Assembly (NCBI GenBank): GCA_028343615.1
Contig: JAOLZA010000025.1
Location: 1 to 35,810 of the forward strand
Length of the DNA stretch: 35,810 nucleotides
Origin: Verrucomicrobiota bacterium
Lineage (GTDB): Bacteria > Verrucomicrobiota > Verrucomicrobiia > Limisphaerales > UBA1100
Direction of reading: 5' to 3'
Each line of letters starts with the position of its first letter. Position 1 is the stretch's first letter. A program made the position numbers and the translations under genes. Below, in pieces: positions 17,167 through 26,077 of this stretch. The notes below the pieces were generated by a model. The model made no database searches. It had not been told where the DNA came from and was given only the letters and a program-made list of their open reading frames with translations.

Positions 17167-18780
17167 ATGAGCGATACCAAGCCCCCGGTCTCCCCACGTC
17201 TGGCCAGCTACCTATGCCCACCGCTGGCCATTTGGCTGTTGTGGCGGCATCACCTTCCGTGGCGCGGCGGCAAGACGGTGATGTTGATCCTCTTTCTGAT
17301 CATCCAATTTATCCTAGGCATTTTCTTAATGACCAAAGCCGGCTGGACGCGTCTGGACTGGGACGGACGCGGCTTGCCTGGCGATCTTCGTTGGGTACTG
17401 GCCGCGCCCAACGCTGCGGACTGGAAATACTCCGACCGCAAACTCAACACCGATGACCCCGCGCATTGGCCGGGCTATCGCGGCGCACGACGCGATGGCG
17501 TTTACAACGGCCCCACCATTCGCACCGATTGGGACACGGCCCCGCCCAAACCCGCATGGACCACTCAAGTCGGCGGCGGCCACGCCTCAATTACCGTCGC
17601 CCGCGGCCGCCTCTTCACACTCGAGCAATGGGCCGAGGGCGAAGTGGTCACCTGCTATAATCTCGTCGATGGGCGAGGTTTGTGGCGGCATACATACGCT
17701 GGAAAATTCAACGACAAATCCGCGATGGGCGGCGTGGGGCCACGCTCCACGCCTACGTACGATGACGGCCGCTTGTACACGATCGGTGCCGAAGGCCAAC
17801 TCCATTGCCTCAACGCCGACACTGGCAAAGTGATTTGGCAGAAAAATATTTACGGCGCCTTCGGCACACGCAACCTCCCCTTCGGCACTTGCGCCTCACC
17901 GTGGGTGGCTGGTGAAAAACTCATCATCACCGCCGGCGCCCGCGCGGGCTCGGCCAAACACACAGTGTTTGCGTTGGATAAAATGACCGGCGAAGTATTG
18001 TGGCGTTCTGCAGCCGAAAAGCAGGCGTACATGTCGCCCTTCACCACCACGCTCGCTGGTCGCGAACAAATCCTACTCTGCGCTGGTCGCGCGATTCAAG
18101 GACTCTCACTGAAGGACGGCAAAATTATGTGGTCTGTAAAATGGACTGTGAGCTATGACAACAACATCGCCCAACCCATCGTAGTCGATGACACGCACAT
18201 TTTTATCAGTGCCGGCTATGGCACCGGTTGCGGCCTCATCAAAATAAAAAAGACCGCCGAACAATTTTCTGCCAACCTCGTTTGGGAAAATAAAAATCTG
18301 AAAAATAAATTCACCAGCTCCGTGCTGCATGAAGGCTACATTTACGGGCTCGATGATGGCAACTCAGACAACGCCGCATACCTCGTCTGCATTAATGCCC
18401 AAACCGGCGAAGAAAAATGGCGCGGCGAAAACTACGGCCACGGCCAAATTCTCCTAGCGCAAAGCCACCTCATCATCCAATGCGAAAACGGCGACCTCGC
18501 CCTAGCCAAGGCCACCCCCGAATCCCATCAACAAATCGCCCGTCTTCCTGCCCTCGCGGGGAAAACCTGGAACAACCCCGCCCTAGCCAACGGCCACCTC
18601 TACCTCCGCAACGACCAAAAAATGATTTGCTACGACATCCGCACCGGATCCGCCGCCGGCTCCGTCACACTAAACACTAGCACCGGCGAGGCCCTTTCAG
18701 TGTTGGCAGCAGCGTTTTTTTTATTAAACGGCTTGGGGTGCATTGGACTTGGGTGTTTTGTGCAGCCGATAAGCGAATGA
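17167..18780 (+). CDS. Membrane-anchored PQQ-like beta-propeller protein
   Basis: The 537-residue protein has a cytoplasmic N-terminus, a strong transmembrane helix (about 37-56, TVMLILFLIIQFILGIFLM) and a WD/PQQ-type beta-propeller (about 100-510). Repeat blades show the usual tryptophan motifs, for example LHCLNADTGKVIWQKN and VFALDKMTGEVLWR. Such proteins (outer-membrane assembly BamB-like or PQQ dehydrogenase-like) fold as scaffolds or enzymes; here no calcium/PQQ catalytic site could be assigned. The last 25 residues are strongly hydrophobic (SVLAAAFFLLNGLGCIGLGC), follow a run of eight Ts (18715-18722) and do not look like a propeller blade. They may be a second membrane anchor or the result of a frameshift. 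Confidence 0.85.
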   Translation: MSDTKPPVSPRLASYLCPPLAIWLLWRHHLPWRGGKTVMLILFLIIQFILGIFLMTKAGWTRLDWDGRGLPGDLRWVLAAPNAADWKYSDRKLNTDDPAHWPGYRGARRDGVYNGPTIRTDWDTAPPKPAWTTQVGGGHASITVARGRLFTLEQWAEGEVVTCYNLVDGRGLWRHTYAGKFNDKSAMGGVGPRSTPTYDDGRLYTIGAEGQLHCLNADTGKVIWQKNIYGAFGTRNLPFGTCASPWVAGEKLIITAGARAGSAKHTVFALDKMTGEVLWRSAAEKQAYMSPFTTTLAGREQILLCAGRAIQGLSLKDGKIMWSVKWTVSYDNNIAQPIVVDDTHIFISAGYGTGCGLIKIKKTAEQFSANLVWENKNLKNKFTSSVLHEGYIYGLDDGNSDNAAYLVCINAQTGEEKWRGENYGHGQILLAQSHLIIQCENGDLALAKATPESHQQIARLPALAGKTWNNPALANGHLYLRNDQKMICYDIRTGSAAGSVTLNTSTGEALSVLAAAFFLLNGLGCIGLGCFVQPISE

Positions 18781-18793
18781 ATTACCACTATAT

Positions 18794-21280
18794 TTAACGG
18801 CTCCGCCACAAGACACCTGTTGAATTCTCCAAGCGCCAATCACCGCGAGTGATGGTAAGGCGGATTCCTCTTTCGTGCCGTACCGAAAACACTTCTATCC
18901 CACTATCACGTAGGCGTTTTAGCAACTCGGCTGAAGAACGATCGGCTATTGGGTATTTACTATCGTGGATAACAATCACCCGTGGCTGGATAAAGCGCAG
19001 CAAGCCGACATTCAACGGTTCACCGTAGCTGGGAATAGCGGCGACCACGATGTCTGCCTTTAAATTATAGCCGCGGGCAATCATCGCTTGGCAGCCGTCC
19101 GGGCCAATATCGGAGAGGAGCAACACTCGGACGCCGTGGAATTCGCCGCGCAGTACTAGGGCGTCGTCGGTGCTCTTGGGAAAATCATCAGCGGGTGCCG
19201 GATGCAAAACTTTCCACGGCCCAAGTGTGTCCCCAGCGGATACGGTGTGTTGCAATTTCCCGCGTTGCGCTAATTCAGCCAGAACTATTTTCTGAAATGG
19301 TGAGGATGATTTTGCGTGGCTCAAATACACGCGTTCCAACGGCTGCGCGGCCAATAAATTGGTGAATCCACCTATGTGATGGCCGATGCCGTGGGTGAGT
19401 GCCACCGCGTGTAGGGCATCCACGCCGCGTGTTTGCAAATGACGCTGCACGGTATACTCGGCCGCCATCGCGTCGCCAGTGTCAATAAGTAAACCGGATG
19501 TCTGCGCGCTTGCCTCCACGTGAATCATCGGGCCTTCCGGCAACATTGTGAGCCGTACTTCTTGTCGATCAATTTTCCAATTGACCAATAACAAAACTAC
19601 AAATACGCCGCCGCCGCCCAAGGCCCAGCGGCGCACGTTGGGTTTGAAAAACCAACCCGTGCCCACGCCGAAAAGTATCGCGTACCAGCCGGCCATCATC
19701 CACGGCGCGGGCGCGCGTACGTATTGCCACGCGCCGGGGAGGTCGGCCGTCCATTGGCTGATGACCATCATACAGGTCATAAAAAACCACGCCGAATGAT
19801 TGAACAAAATCGTGAGCGGCTCCAGCCAGTCGCCACAAATGAAACTCGCCATACAGCTCGCCAACGCCAACGTGCCGCACGCCACCACCGGCACATTGGC
19901 CAGCAGTGCCACTGGGTTAAATAAATGAAAGTAATGCGCGATGAGCGGCAACGAAGCGAGCCACGCGCAAAAGGAAACGGCGATGGCACCCACCAGCCAA
20001 TACGAGGGTTCCAGCATCCAGCGCCTCCAGCGCGACCACAGTTCGCGTGGCAAGAATGGATCCGGCCGCACGCCCGTTTGCAGACGATCCACAATAGGCG
20101 GCATTACTAACGCAAGGCTGAACACCACGGCGAAGGAAAGCTGAAAGCTCGCGCGGAAGAGCTGTTGCGGGTCCCACAGCAAAATCAGGAACGCCGCCAT
20201 CCCGAGGGAGTTCAAAATATTGACCGGCCGCTTGAGCGACCACGCGGCGAGAATGAGCGTCATCATCACCGTGGCCCGCACGGCGGAGGGTTGCCAACCG
20301 GTGGCCGCGGTGTAAAACCACAGCAACGGAATCGCCACAACCCCCACCCACCCGCGCGGCACGCGCACCACGCGCAGCAGAATTACAAAAATTCCCGCCA
20401 CCAATCCAATGTGCAAACCGCTGATCGCAAAAAAATGCATTGTGCCCGAGCGCATAAAGGGCGCAGCAACTTCGCCTGTGAGTGCTGTGCGCCAGCCGAG
20501 GCTCATCGCCCACAGCAATTCAAGTGCTTCATCTTGTTCCGGCAAACCTCGACTGAGGTTGTGCCGCGCCCACGCACGAAAGCGATCTGCTAATGGCCGA
20601 CGCGGCGGGGAAGTTTGTGGAATAATTTTCCAGCGGGTGAGTTTGTCGGTATTCAATTCAAAATAAATGCCGCGCCGCCGCAGGCTTTCCCGATGGTCGT
20701 ACAACCCCAGTGCCTTCGCGTGCTCGGGCTGGATGAGCAAGCCGTCCACCTCTACGATTTGCCCGGCATAAAAATCTTCGCCCAGTTGATTGGTGGTCAT
20801 CACCGTCACCATCCCGTGGGTCGGTTCGCTTTTCCCACGGCGAGTAATGCTCTCGGCGCGAATACGCAGCGAGGTTCGCTCTACCACGCCCGCACGGCGA
20901 TTTGTCGGCGTAGAAGCCAATTCGCCGCGCAGCGTGACAATTGCACCGCCCTCCGGAATGTGATGCCGCAGATCATTCGGTGAAATGGGCTCGGTCTGCC
21001 GCACGTAGTTCGCCCAGCCCGTCAGCACAATCGTTGCAACCAAAGCCACTTGCCGTACGGCATTCGCCACGCCGGAAGCCATCCCGAGGTGGTCATTAAG
21101 GAATCCCACTTGAACCGAAACCGCCCCGTCGCAGCGTTGGCCCAGCCACACGGCGGCCAGTGCCACACCTGCCAAGAGCAATGCCAGTACCAGTACCCAT
21201 TCGGTCGAAAGCATAATCCATTCGCCCATCAGCACTCCCGCCGTAAACAACGCGGCGATGATGAGCATTGGGAATTTCAC
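18794..21280 (-). CDS. comEC: ComEC/Rec2-family DNA uptake channel protein
   Basis: At 828 residues it has the full ComEC layout: N-terminal membrane helices with a DUF4131 region (about 1-230), the Competence membrane domain (about 240-530, with RSGTMHFFAISGLHIGLVAG) and a C-terminal metallo-beta-lactamase-like domain (about 570-810). ComEC carries single-stranded DNA across the inner membrane during transformation. The usual metal motif of the last domain (HPDADHIGG) reads HGIGHHIGG here, with both aspartates replaced, so the nuclease site may be inactive or altered. No other competence gene is in the window. The start is GTG 21280, just downstream of a promoter that overlaps the divergent pdxJ promoter. 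Confidence 0.92.
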   Translation of the reverse strand: MKFPMLIIAALFTAGVLMGEWIMLSTEWVLVLALLLAGVALAAVWLGQRCDGAVSVQVGFLNDHLGMASGVANAVRQVALVATIVLTGWANYVRQTEPISPNDLRHHIPEGGAIVTLRGELASTPTNRRAGVVERTSLRIRAESITRRGKSEPTHGMVTVMTTNQLGEDFYAGQIVEVDGLLIQPEHAKALGLYDHRESLRRRGIYFELNTDKLTRWKIIPQTSPPRRPLADRFRAWARHNLSRGLPEQDEALELLWAMSLGWRTALTGEVAAPFMRSGTMHFFAISGLHIGLVAGIFVILLRVVRVPRGWVGVVAIPLLWFYTAATGWQPSAVRATVMMTLILAAWSLKRPVNILNSLGMAAFLILLWDPQQLFRASFQLSFAVVFSLALVMPPIVDRLQTGVRPDPFLPRELWSRWRRWMLEPSYWLVGAIAVSFCAWLASLPLIAHYFHLFNPVALLANVPVVACGTLALASCMASFICGDWLEPLTILFNHSAWFFMTCMMVISQWTADLPGAWQYVRAPAPWMMAGWYAILFGVGTGWFFKPNVRRWALGGGGVFVVLLLVNWKIDRQEVRLTMLPEGPMIHVEASAQTSGLLIDTGDAMAAEYTVQRHLQTRGVDALHAVALTHGIGHHIGGFTNLLAAQPLERVYLSHAKSSSPFQKIVLAELAQRGKLQHTVSAGDTLGPWKVLHPAPADDFPKSTDDALVLRGEFHGVRVLLLSDIGPDGCQAMIARGYNLKADIVVAAIPSYGEPLNVGLLRFIQPRVIVIHDSKYPIADRSSAELLKRLRDSGIEVFSVRHERGIRLTITRGDWRLENSTGVLWRSR

Positions 21281-21286
21281 AACAGA

Positions 21287-21314
21287 TTTTTAACACACAC
21301 CGCAGAGTTGGCAA
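21287..21314 (-). promoter_or_regulatory. comEC: comEC promoter, leaderless geometry
   Basis: Minus strand: TTGCCA (21309-21314), 16 bp and TAAAAA (21287-21292), then 6 nt to the GTG at 21280. Its -35 box shares five bases with the pdxJ -35 box on the other strand. Confidence 0.45.
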
Positions 21315-21336
21315 GGCGAGGGAATTTGCGTAGCGT
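21308..21336 (+). promoter_or_regulatory. pdxJ: pdxJ promoter, leaderless geometry
   Basis: TTGGCA (21308-21313), 17 bp and TAGCGT (21331-21336), then 6 nt to the GTG at 21343. The -35 box is 5 of 6; the -10 keeps T, A and the last T. Confidence 0.45.
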
Positions 21337-21342
21337 GGCTCG

Positions 21343-22092
21343 GTGCTTAAGCTGGGAGTCAACATCGACCATGTCGCGACGCTGCGCGAGGCGCGTTATC
21401 GTGGCCAGCGTGGACAAAGCCGTCGCGAGCCTTCGCCTGTGGACGCCGCCATCGCCGCTGAGGCCGCAGGTGCGCACGGCATCACAGCGCATTTGCGCGA
21501 AGATCGCCGCCATATTTTGGATTCTGACATCGCCGCGCTACGCAAGGCGGTGAACGTTCAGTTCAATTTCGAATTGGCCAATACCGCTGAGATGGTGCGC
21601 ATCGCTCTGTACACCAAACCGGAAACCGTGTGTCTCGTGCCGGAGAAACGGGAAGAAATCACCACCGAAGGCGGACTGGATGTGGCCGGACAATTACCCG
21701 CGCTCAAGCGCACTTGCAAAAAAATGGCAAAAGCCGGCATTGAAGTCAGTTTGTTTATCAATCCTGACGCCAAACAAGTGGACGCCTCCGCGCGCTCAGG
21801 CGCTCAATTTATCGAGCTGCACACCGGCCAATTTGGCGAGCACTTCGGCAATGCCCGCACCCGCCAGAGGGAACTAAACCGCCTCATCGCCGCCGCGGAG
21901 CACGCGCACAGCCTCGGCTTGCGCGTGAATGCGGGGCACGGGCTCAATTACGAAAACCTGACCACCCTCCACGGCGTACCGTATTTGGAGGAGTTAAACA
22001 TCGGCCACTCCATCATCAGCCACGCCGTGAAAGTAGGGCTGCCACGAGCGGTGAAAGAAATGCTGCGGCTAATGAAAGACTATCGCGGATGA
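21343..22092 (+). CDS. pdxJ: Pyridoxine 5'-phosphate synthase
   Basis: PdxJ condenses 1-deoxyxylulose 5-phosphate with 3-amino-2-oxopropyl phosphate to pyridoxine 5'-phosphate in the DXP-dependent route. The 249 residues give the whole TIM barrel: [14 protein letters not shown] (5-18) at the first strand, [53 protein letters not shown] and [10 protein letters not shown] with the final [13 protein letters not shown] phosphate-binding region. Translation starts at GTG 21343. The stop overlaps acpS by ATGA, so the two form one unit, as in many bacteria. Confidence 0.96.
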   Translation: MLKLGVNIDHVATLREARYRGQRGQSRREPSPVDAAIAAEAAGAHGITAHLREDRRHILDSDIAALRKAVNVQFNFELANTAEMVRIALYTKPETVCLVPEKREEITTEGGLDVAGQLPALKRTCKKMAKAGIEVSLFINPDAKQVDASARSGAQFIELHTGQFGEHFGNARTRQRELNRLIAAAEHAHSLGLRVNAGHGLNYENLTTLHGVPYLEELNIGHSIISHAVKVGLPRAVKEMLRLMKDYRG

Positions 22093-22466
22093 TTTTTGGC
22101 ACCGGTATCGACATTGTGGAAATAAAACGCATCCGTGAAATCTATAAGCGCTGGCACAAGCGGTTTTTGAATCGTGTGCTACGCGAGGAGGAAATTAAAT
22201 ACTGCCTTTCGCAAAGCGACCCAGCCCAATGTATCGCCGTGCGCTTCGCCGGCAAGGAAGCGATCAGCAAAGCCTTTGGCACCGGCATCGGCACACAACT
22301 CAGCTGGCACGATATCGAAATCTTTCACCAACCAAAAGGCCGCCCAACAGTAAAACTGCACAGCCGCGGAAAAATTCTGTTACTCGAACAAGGCGGTAAA
22401 AACGTCCATGTCAGCCTCAGCCACAACGGCAGCCAAGCGGTGGCAATGGCGGTATTGGAGGGATAA
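22089..22466 (+). CDS. acpS: Holo-[acyl-carrier-protein] synthase
   Basis: AcpS transfers phosphopantetheine from CoA to the acyl carrier protein, which fatty acid synthesis requires. The 125 residues are the normal length. Metal-binding Asp8 lies in FGTGIDIVEIKRI and Glu57 in RFAGKEAISKAFG. The C-terminal HVSLSHNGSQAVAMAV is also standard. It is coupled to pdxJ by a 4-nt overlap. Its stop is 4 nt from the stop of the opposing glnD gene. Confidence 0.96.
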   Translation: MIFGTGIDIVEIKRIREIYKRWHKRFLNRVLREEEIKYCLSQSDPAQCIAVRFAGKEAISKAFGTGIGTQLSWHDIEIFHQPKGRPTVKLHSRGKILLLEQGGKNVHVSLSHNGSQAVAMAVLEG

Positions 22467-22470
22467 TCGA

Positions 22471-25236
22471 TTAAGCCTCGTGCAGTGCGGCGATGACATG
22501 GCGGAGCATTGCGGTGATGAATTGTTGACGGCTTTCGTCTTCTACTTTCCCCCCATCAATGTCGGTGAGGTAGAAACTGTCGTTGGCGCCGCCTTTTTCG
22601 GTATTGATTCGGGCGAGTTCGATGGTGAGACCAAGAGCGTTGAGGGTGTGGGTGACGGCGTAGAGGAGCCCCACGTGATCCTCGGCTTCGAGATCGAGTA
22701 CGGTGAATTCGGCGCTGGAGCGGTTGTCGAAATGTATGGCGGTTGGGATGTGTTCGCCGGTGAGCGAGGTGTATTCGATGCCGGAATCAGGAATCTCCCC
22801 AAGGTCAAGATCGGGATCCTCGTGCGCGGCGAGGGCGGGCTTGAGGCGTTCGGTGAATTGCGCGCGCTGCTCACCGGTGGGCAGCTGACCGGTGCGGGCA
22901 TCGGTGAGGTGAAAATGATCGAGCACCATCGAGTCGCCACGCGTGAAAATCTGCGCACTTAAAATATTTAACCCGCACTGGGCGAGCACGCCGGTGATGC
23001 GGCTGAAAAGTCCGGGACGATCCCACGTGCAAATGCTTGCCACAGCATAACCACGATCGCGGTCACGTTGCCATTCCACGGCGGGCTCAAGCATTCGATC
23101 ATCAAAGGTGATTTGCAGCCGGATGAATTTATGAACCAACCCGATGTCCTCAGCGATCTCATCGGCAGGCAAAGCACGAAAATAACGCATCGGCAGGTGC
23201 TCAAAGTGCGCTGTGATTTCCTCGGCGGGTACTTGGACGCCAAGAAGCTTGGTGACTTCGGCCTCAATTTCCGCACGTTCCTCTTCCTCCGCACGCACGG
23301 CCACGGGACCTTCACGGAAGAGTGCGCGTGTTTTCCAAAACAAACTCCACTGTGAAGCATCCTTAAAGCCATTCCATAAATCATCGCTCGTGCCCAGCGA
23401 ATCAGCAAGCGTGTGCAGCATTAACAGGTTCAGATTTTCTTCCGTTTCCATTTCCTCAGCAAACTGCTCGACTACCTGTGGGTCCTCCAAATCACGCCGC
23501 TGTGCCACCTGTACCATTGTGAGATGATGCCGAATGACAAGCTGCAAACTATCGGCTGCCACTTCATCGAGGCCGATGCGATCAGCCACGTGCTCGGCCA
23601 CGCGTGCGCCTTCGCGTTCGTGACGGTCGCTCTCAATACCCTTGCCCGAGTCGTGCAACAACAATGCGAGATACAGGGTGGATGGGCGCTCAATTTCCTC
23701 AAACACTTCGTGGTAGCGCCGGTAATCCGGCCATGTTTCATCCCATAAGCCGTCGAGTTTTTCAAGGCACACCAGCGTGTGTTCGTCCACGGTATATTGA
23801 TGATAAAACTCGTGCTGCACAAGACACGTCAGACGGCCAAACTCCGGCAGAAATTTGCCCAACAAATCCAGCTCGTGCATCCGACGCAAAATACGGCCGA
23901 CCGCGCCGGGATGGTTGAGGATTTCCAGAAATGTCTCGTGCACGTGCGGGTCCTCCCGAAAGGTACGATCCACCAGCCACACTTGTTGGCGAATGATTTG
24001 TGCGAGATCCGGATGCAAACGTAGGCTGTGGCGTTGCATTAACAAAAAAACGCGCATCAATTTGCGCGGTTGATCGCGAAACACACGGCGGTTGGTGGTG
24101 TTGATCGCGCCGTCCTCGATCGTAAACCCATCAATCACCTGTTCCTTGCGACCACTCACCCAACGGCCAAGTGCCTGTTGCCAAGCCGGACGCGGCACAA
24201 GCGCGAGGCGTTGTTCGATAGCCCGCACGGTAAGATCGATGTGGCGCGCGTGCTTATAATAATCCCCCATAAACGCTTCCAACCGCTTGGCGGGCGATCG
24301 ATTGGTGTAGCCCAGCTGCCATGCCACCTTCGGTTGCACGGCTTTGGTGAGCACCTCCACGGGGCGATCCATCTGATAATGTAGCTCATTGCGTGCACGC
24401 AGCAGGAAAGAATACGCCGCCTCCAGCCGTTCCGCCTCGGCTTTGGTCACCACCTGACGTGCCTCCAAATCCTCCATCATTCGAGACCCCTCGCGGAAGT
24501 GCATCATCCAATGCAGATTTTGATAATCGCGCAGGCCACCGCAGCCGTTTTTGATATTCGGCTCCTGCATCGTCACCGCGTTTCCGTACTTGGCTCGCCG
24601 CCCCGCTTGATCCTTTAACCGCGCCACAATGTAATCCGCCACGTACGGTTTCACACATTTGACGTGCACGGCGTGCTCCATTTTTTTAAACAATGATTCA
24701 TCCCCAGCCACGCGGCGCGATTCGATCAGTGCCGTTTTACTTTGCATGTCCTTGTTTGCCTCCCCCACACAATCGCGCACACGCCGCACCGAGTGGCCAA
24801 TCTTCAGTCCCACATCCCACAATGTATACAACACCGTATCTGTAACACTTTGCAAAAATTCTTCCGGCTTCGGTTTAGCCAGCAGGCGATCGTCACATAG
24901 AAAAAGAATATCGATGTCACTTTGCGGATTTAGTTCCTCGCGGCCATAACCGCCGATGGCCACCACGGCGATGGCCGGTGGCGATTTAAATTTCCCCAAA
25001 GGCGCTAGCCTGATGGCCGTATCAATCAAATGCCGGATGAGCGCGTCAATCACCGCTGCCCGCGCATGGCACACCTCGCGCCCGAGGCCGCCGCCGCGAT
25101 GCAGCTTCTTGAGACGCGCCGCTTCGTCCTTGAGGAAACGCTTGTAACGTGCCAGCTCCGCGGCCGGTGTCTGGCCCTCCGCCAACACCAACCGCTCCGA
25201 CGCGTGCGCCTCCACTTCCATAATCAACGTCGACAC
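22471..25236 (-). CDS. glnD: [Protein-PII] uridylyltransferase / uridylyl-removing enzyme
   Basis: GlnD modifies and de-modifies the PII nitrogen regulator in response to glutamine. The 921 residues contain the nucleotidyltransferase domain (GGYGREELNPQSDIDILF, near residue 93), the GlnD-specific helical region, an HD phosphohydrolase domain (LLLHDSGKGIESDRHE, about 520) and two C-terminal ACT domains (DRPGLFSRITGVLAQCGLNI and EDHVGLLYAVTHTLNALGL). All key motifs are intact. The frame opens at GTG 25236; ATG 25221 is an alternative. A TTGACT/TGAGGT promoter ends 11 nt before the GTG. No PII or glutamine synthetase gene is in the window. Confidence 0.95.
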   Translation of the reverse strand: MSTLIMEVEAHASERLVLAEGQTPAAELARYKRFLKDEAARLKKLHRGGGLGREVCHARAAVIDALIRHLIDTAIRLAPLGKFKSPPAIAVVAIGGYGREELNPQSDIDILFLCDDRLLAKPKPEEFLQSVTDTVLYTLWDVGLKIGHSVRRVRDCVGEANKDMQSKTALIESRRVAGDESLFKKMEHAVHVKCVKPYVADYIVARLKDQAGRRAKYGNAVTMQEPNIKNGCGGLRDYQNLHWMMHFREGSRMMEDLEARQVVTKAEAERLEAAYSFLLRARNELHYQMDRPVEVLTKAVQPKVAWQLGYTNRSPAKRLEAFMGDYYKHARHIDLTVRAIEQRLALVPRPAWQQALGRWVSGRKEQVIDGFTIEDGAINTTNRRVFRDQPRKLMRVFLLMQRHSLRLHPDLAQIIRQQVWLVDRTFREDPHVHETFLEILNHPGAVGRILRRMHELDLLGKFLPEFGRLTCLVQHEFYHQYTVDEHTLVCLEKLDGLWDETWPDYRRYHEVFEEIERPSTLYLALLLHDSGKGIESDRHEREGARVAEHVADRIGLDEVAADSLQLVIRHHLTMVQVAQRRDLEDPQVVEQFAEEMETEENLNLLMLHTLADSLGTSDDLWNGFKDASQWSLFWKTRALFREGPVAVRAEEEERAEIEAEVTKLLGVQVPAEEITAHFEHLPMRYFRALPADEIAEDIGLVHKFIRLQITFDDRMLEPAVEWQRDRDRGYAVASICTWDRPGLFSRITGVLAQCGLNILSAQIFTRGDSMVLDHFHLTDARTGQLPTGEQRAQFTERLKPALAAHEDPDLDLGEIPDSGIEYTSLTGEHIPTAIHFDNRSSAEFTVLDLEAEDHVGLLYAVTHTLNALGLTIELARINTEKGGANDSFYLTDIDGGKVEDESRQQFITAMLRHVIAALHEA

Positions 25237-25247
25237 CGCGCATGGTT

Positions 25248-25276
25248 ACCTCAAAACCGCCGGTACATACAGTCAA
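25248..25276 (-). promoter_or_regulatory. glnD: Possible glnD promoter
   Basis: Minus strand: TTGACT (25271-25276), 17 bp and TGAGGT (25248-25253). The -35 box is 5 of 6 but the -10 is poor. It would leave a leader of only a few bases before GTG 25236. Confidence 0.3.
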
Positions 25277-25287
25277 ATAAGCCAAGC

Positions 25288-25316
25288 TTGCTCCGGGGTG
25301 CCGTGCGGATTAACGT
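25288..25316 (+). promoter_or_regulatory. lgt: Possible lgt promoter, leaderless geometry
   Basis: TTGCTC (25288-25293), 17 bp and TAACGT (25311-25316), then 5 nt to the GTG at 25322. It supports that GTG rather than the one at 25298, which lies inside the promoter. Confidence 0.4.
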
Positions 25317-25321
25317 TCCGC

Positions 25322-26077
25322 GTGCATCCGGTTGCATTTACGATTAGCGGGTTAACGGTTCATTGGTACGGTATTTTGCTGGCCTCGGGCTTTATGCTGG
25401 GATTGTGGACGGCTGGGCGGCGCGGGATGAAGATCGGCCTTAGCGCAGAAGATCTCTCCAACCTCGTGCTGTGGATTTTCATTTGCGGTATCGCCGGTGC
25501 CAAGTTGCTGTACGTTATCAACGAAGGCGACACCGGTAAACCACTCAAGGAATTGCTCTTCCAACGCTCCGGCTTGGTGTTCCACGGGGCGCTCATTGGC
25601 GCGAGCGCGGCCATCATCATTTTCACGCGCGTGAAAAAAATGCCCGTGTGGGCCACCTTCGATGCCCTCGCGCCGAGCATCGCGCTGGGACACGCCTTCG
25701 GGCGGCTGGGCTGTTTTATGACCGGCTGTTGTTATGGGAAAACCTGCGCGTTGCCCTGGGCGGTAACGTTTCCCGATGGGCACCCCACCCATCCCGGCAA
25801 TGTCCATCCCACTCAAGTTTATGAATCGCTACTGAACTTTTCACTCTACGCTGGACTGGCACTTTTATTTCGAAAACGCAAATTCGACGGGCACGTCTTC
25901 GCCGCGTATTTGCTCGGATACGCGGTCATTCGCTTTGGCATTGAGTTTTTGCGTGACGACCCACGCGGCAACACGCTGGGCGGTTTGGCTCCGGGGCAAC
26001 TCATCAGCATCGGCTTGGTCATCGCCGGTGGTATATTGTGGGCCAAGCTGCGAAGCCATCCCTTGAAAGAGGTATGA
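25322..26077 (+). CDS. lgt: Prolipoprotein diacylglyceryl transferase
   Basis: Lgt attaches diacylglycerol from phosphatidylglycerol to the lipobox cysteine of lipoproteins at the inner membrane. I start it at GTG 25322 (MHPVAFTISGLTVHWYG), the normal family N-terminus; the frame opens at 25298. The 251 residues hold about seven membrane helices, the HWYG motif near the start, a conserved GLVFHGALIG and the signature region GRLGCFMTGCCYG, with HPTQVYESL after it. The two cysteines replacing the usual NF.N of the signature are an alternative form. The rluD-like gene overlaps its stop by ATGA. Confidence 0.94.
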   Translation: MHPVAFTISGLTVHWYGILLASGFMLGLWTAGRRGMKIGLSAEDLSNLVLWIFICGIAGAKLLYVINEGDTGKPLKELLFQRSGLVFHGALIGASAAIIIFTRVKKMPVWATFDALAPSIALGHAFGRLGCFMTGCCYGKTCALPWAVTFPDGHPTHPGNVHPTQVYESLLNFSLYAGLALLFRKRKFDGHVFAAYLLGYAVIRFGIEFLRDDPRGNTLGGLAPGQLISIGLVIAGGILWAKLRSHPLKEV

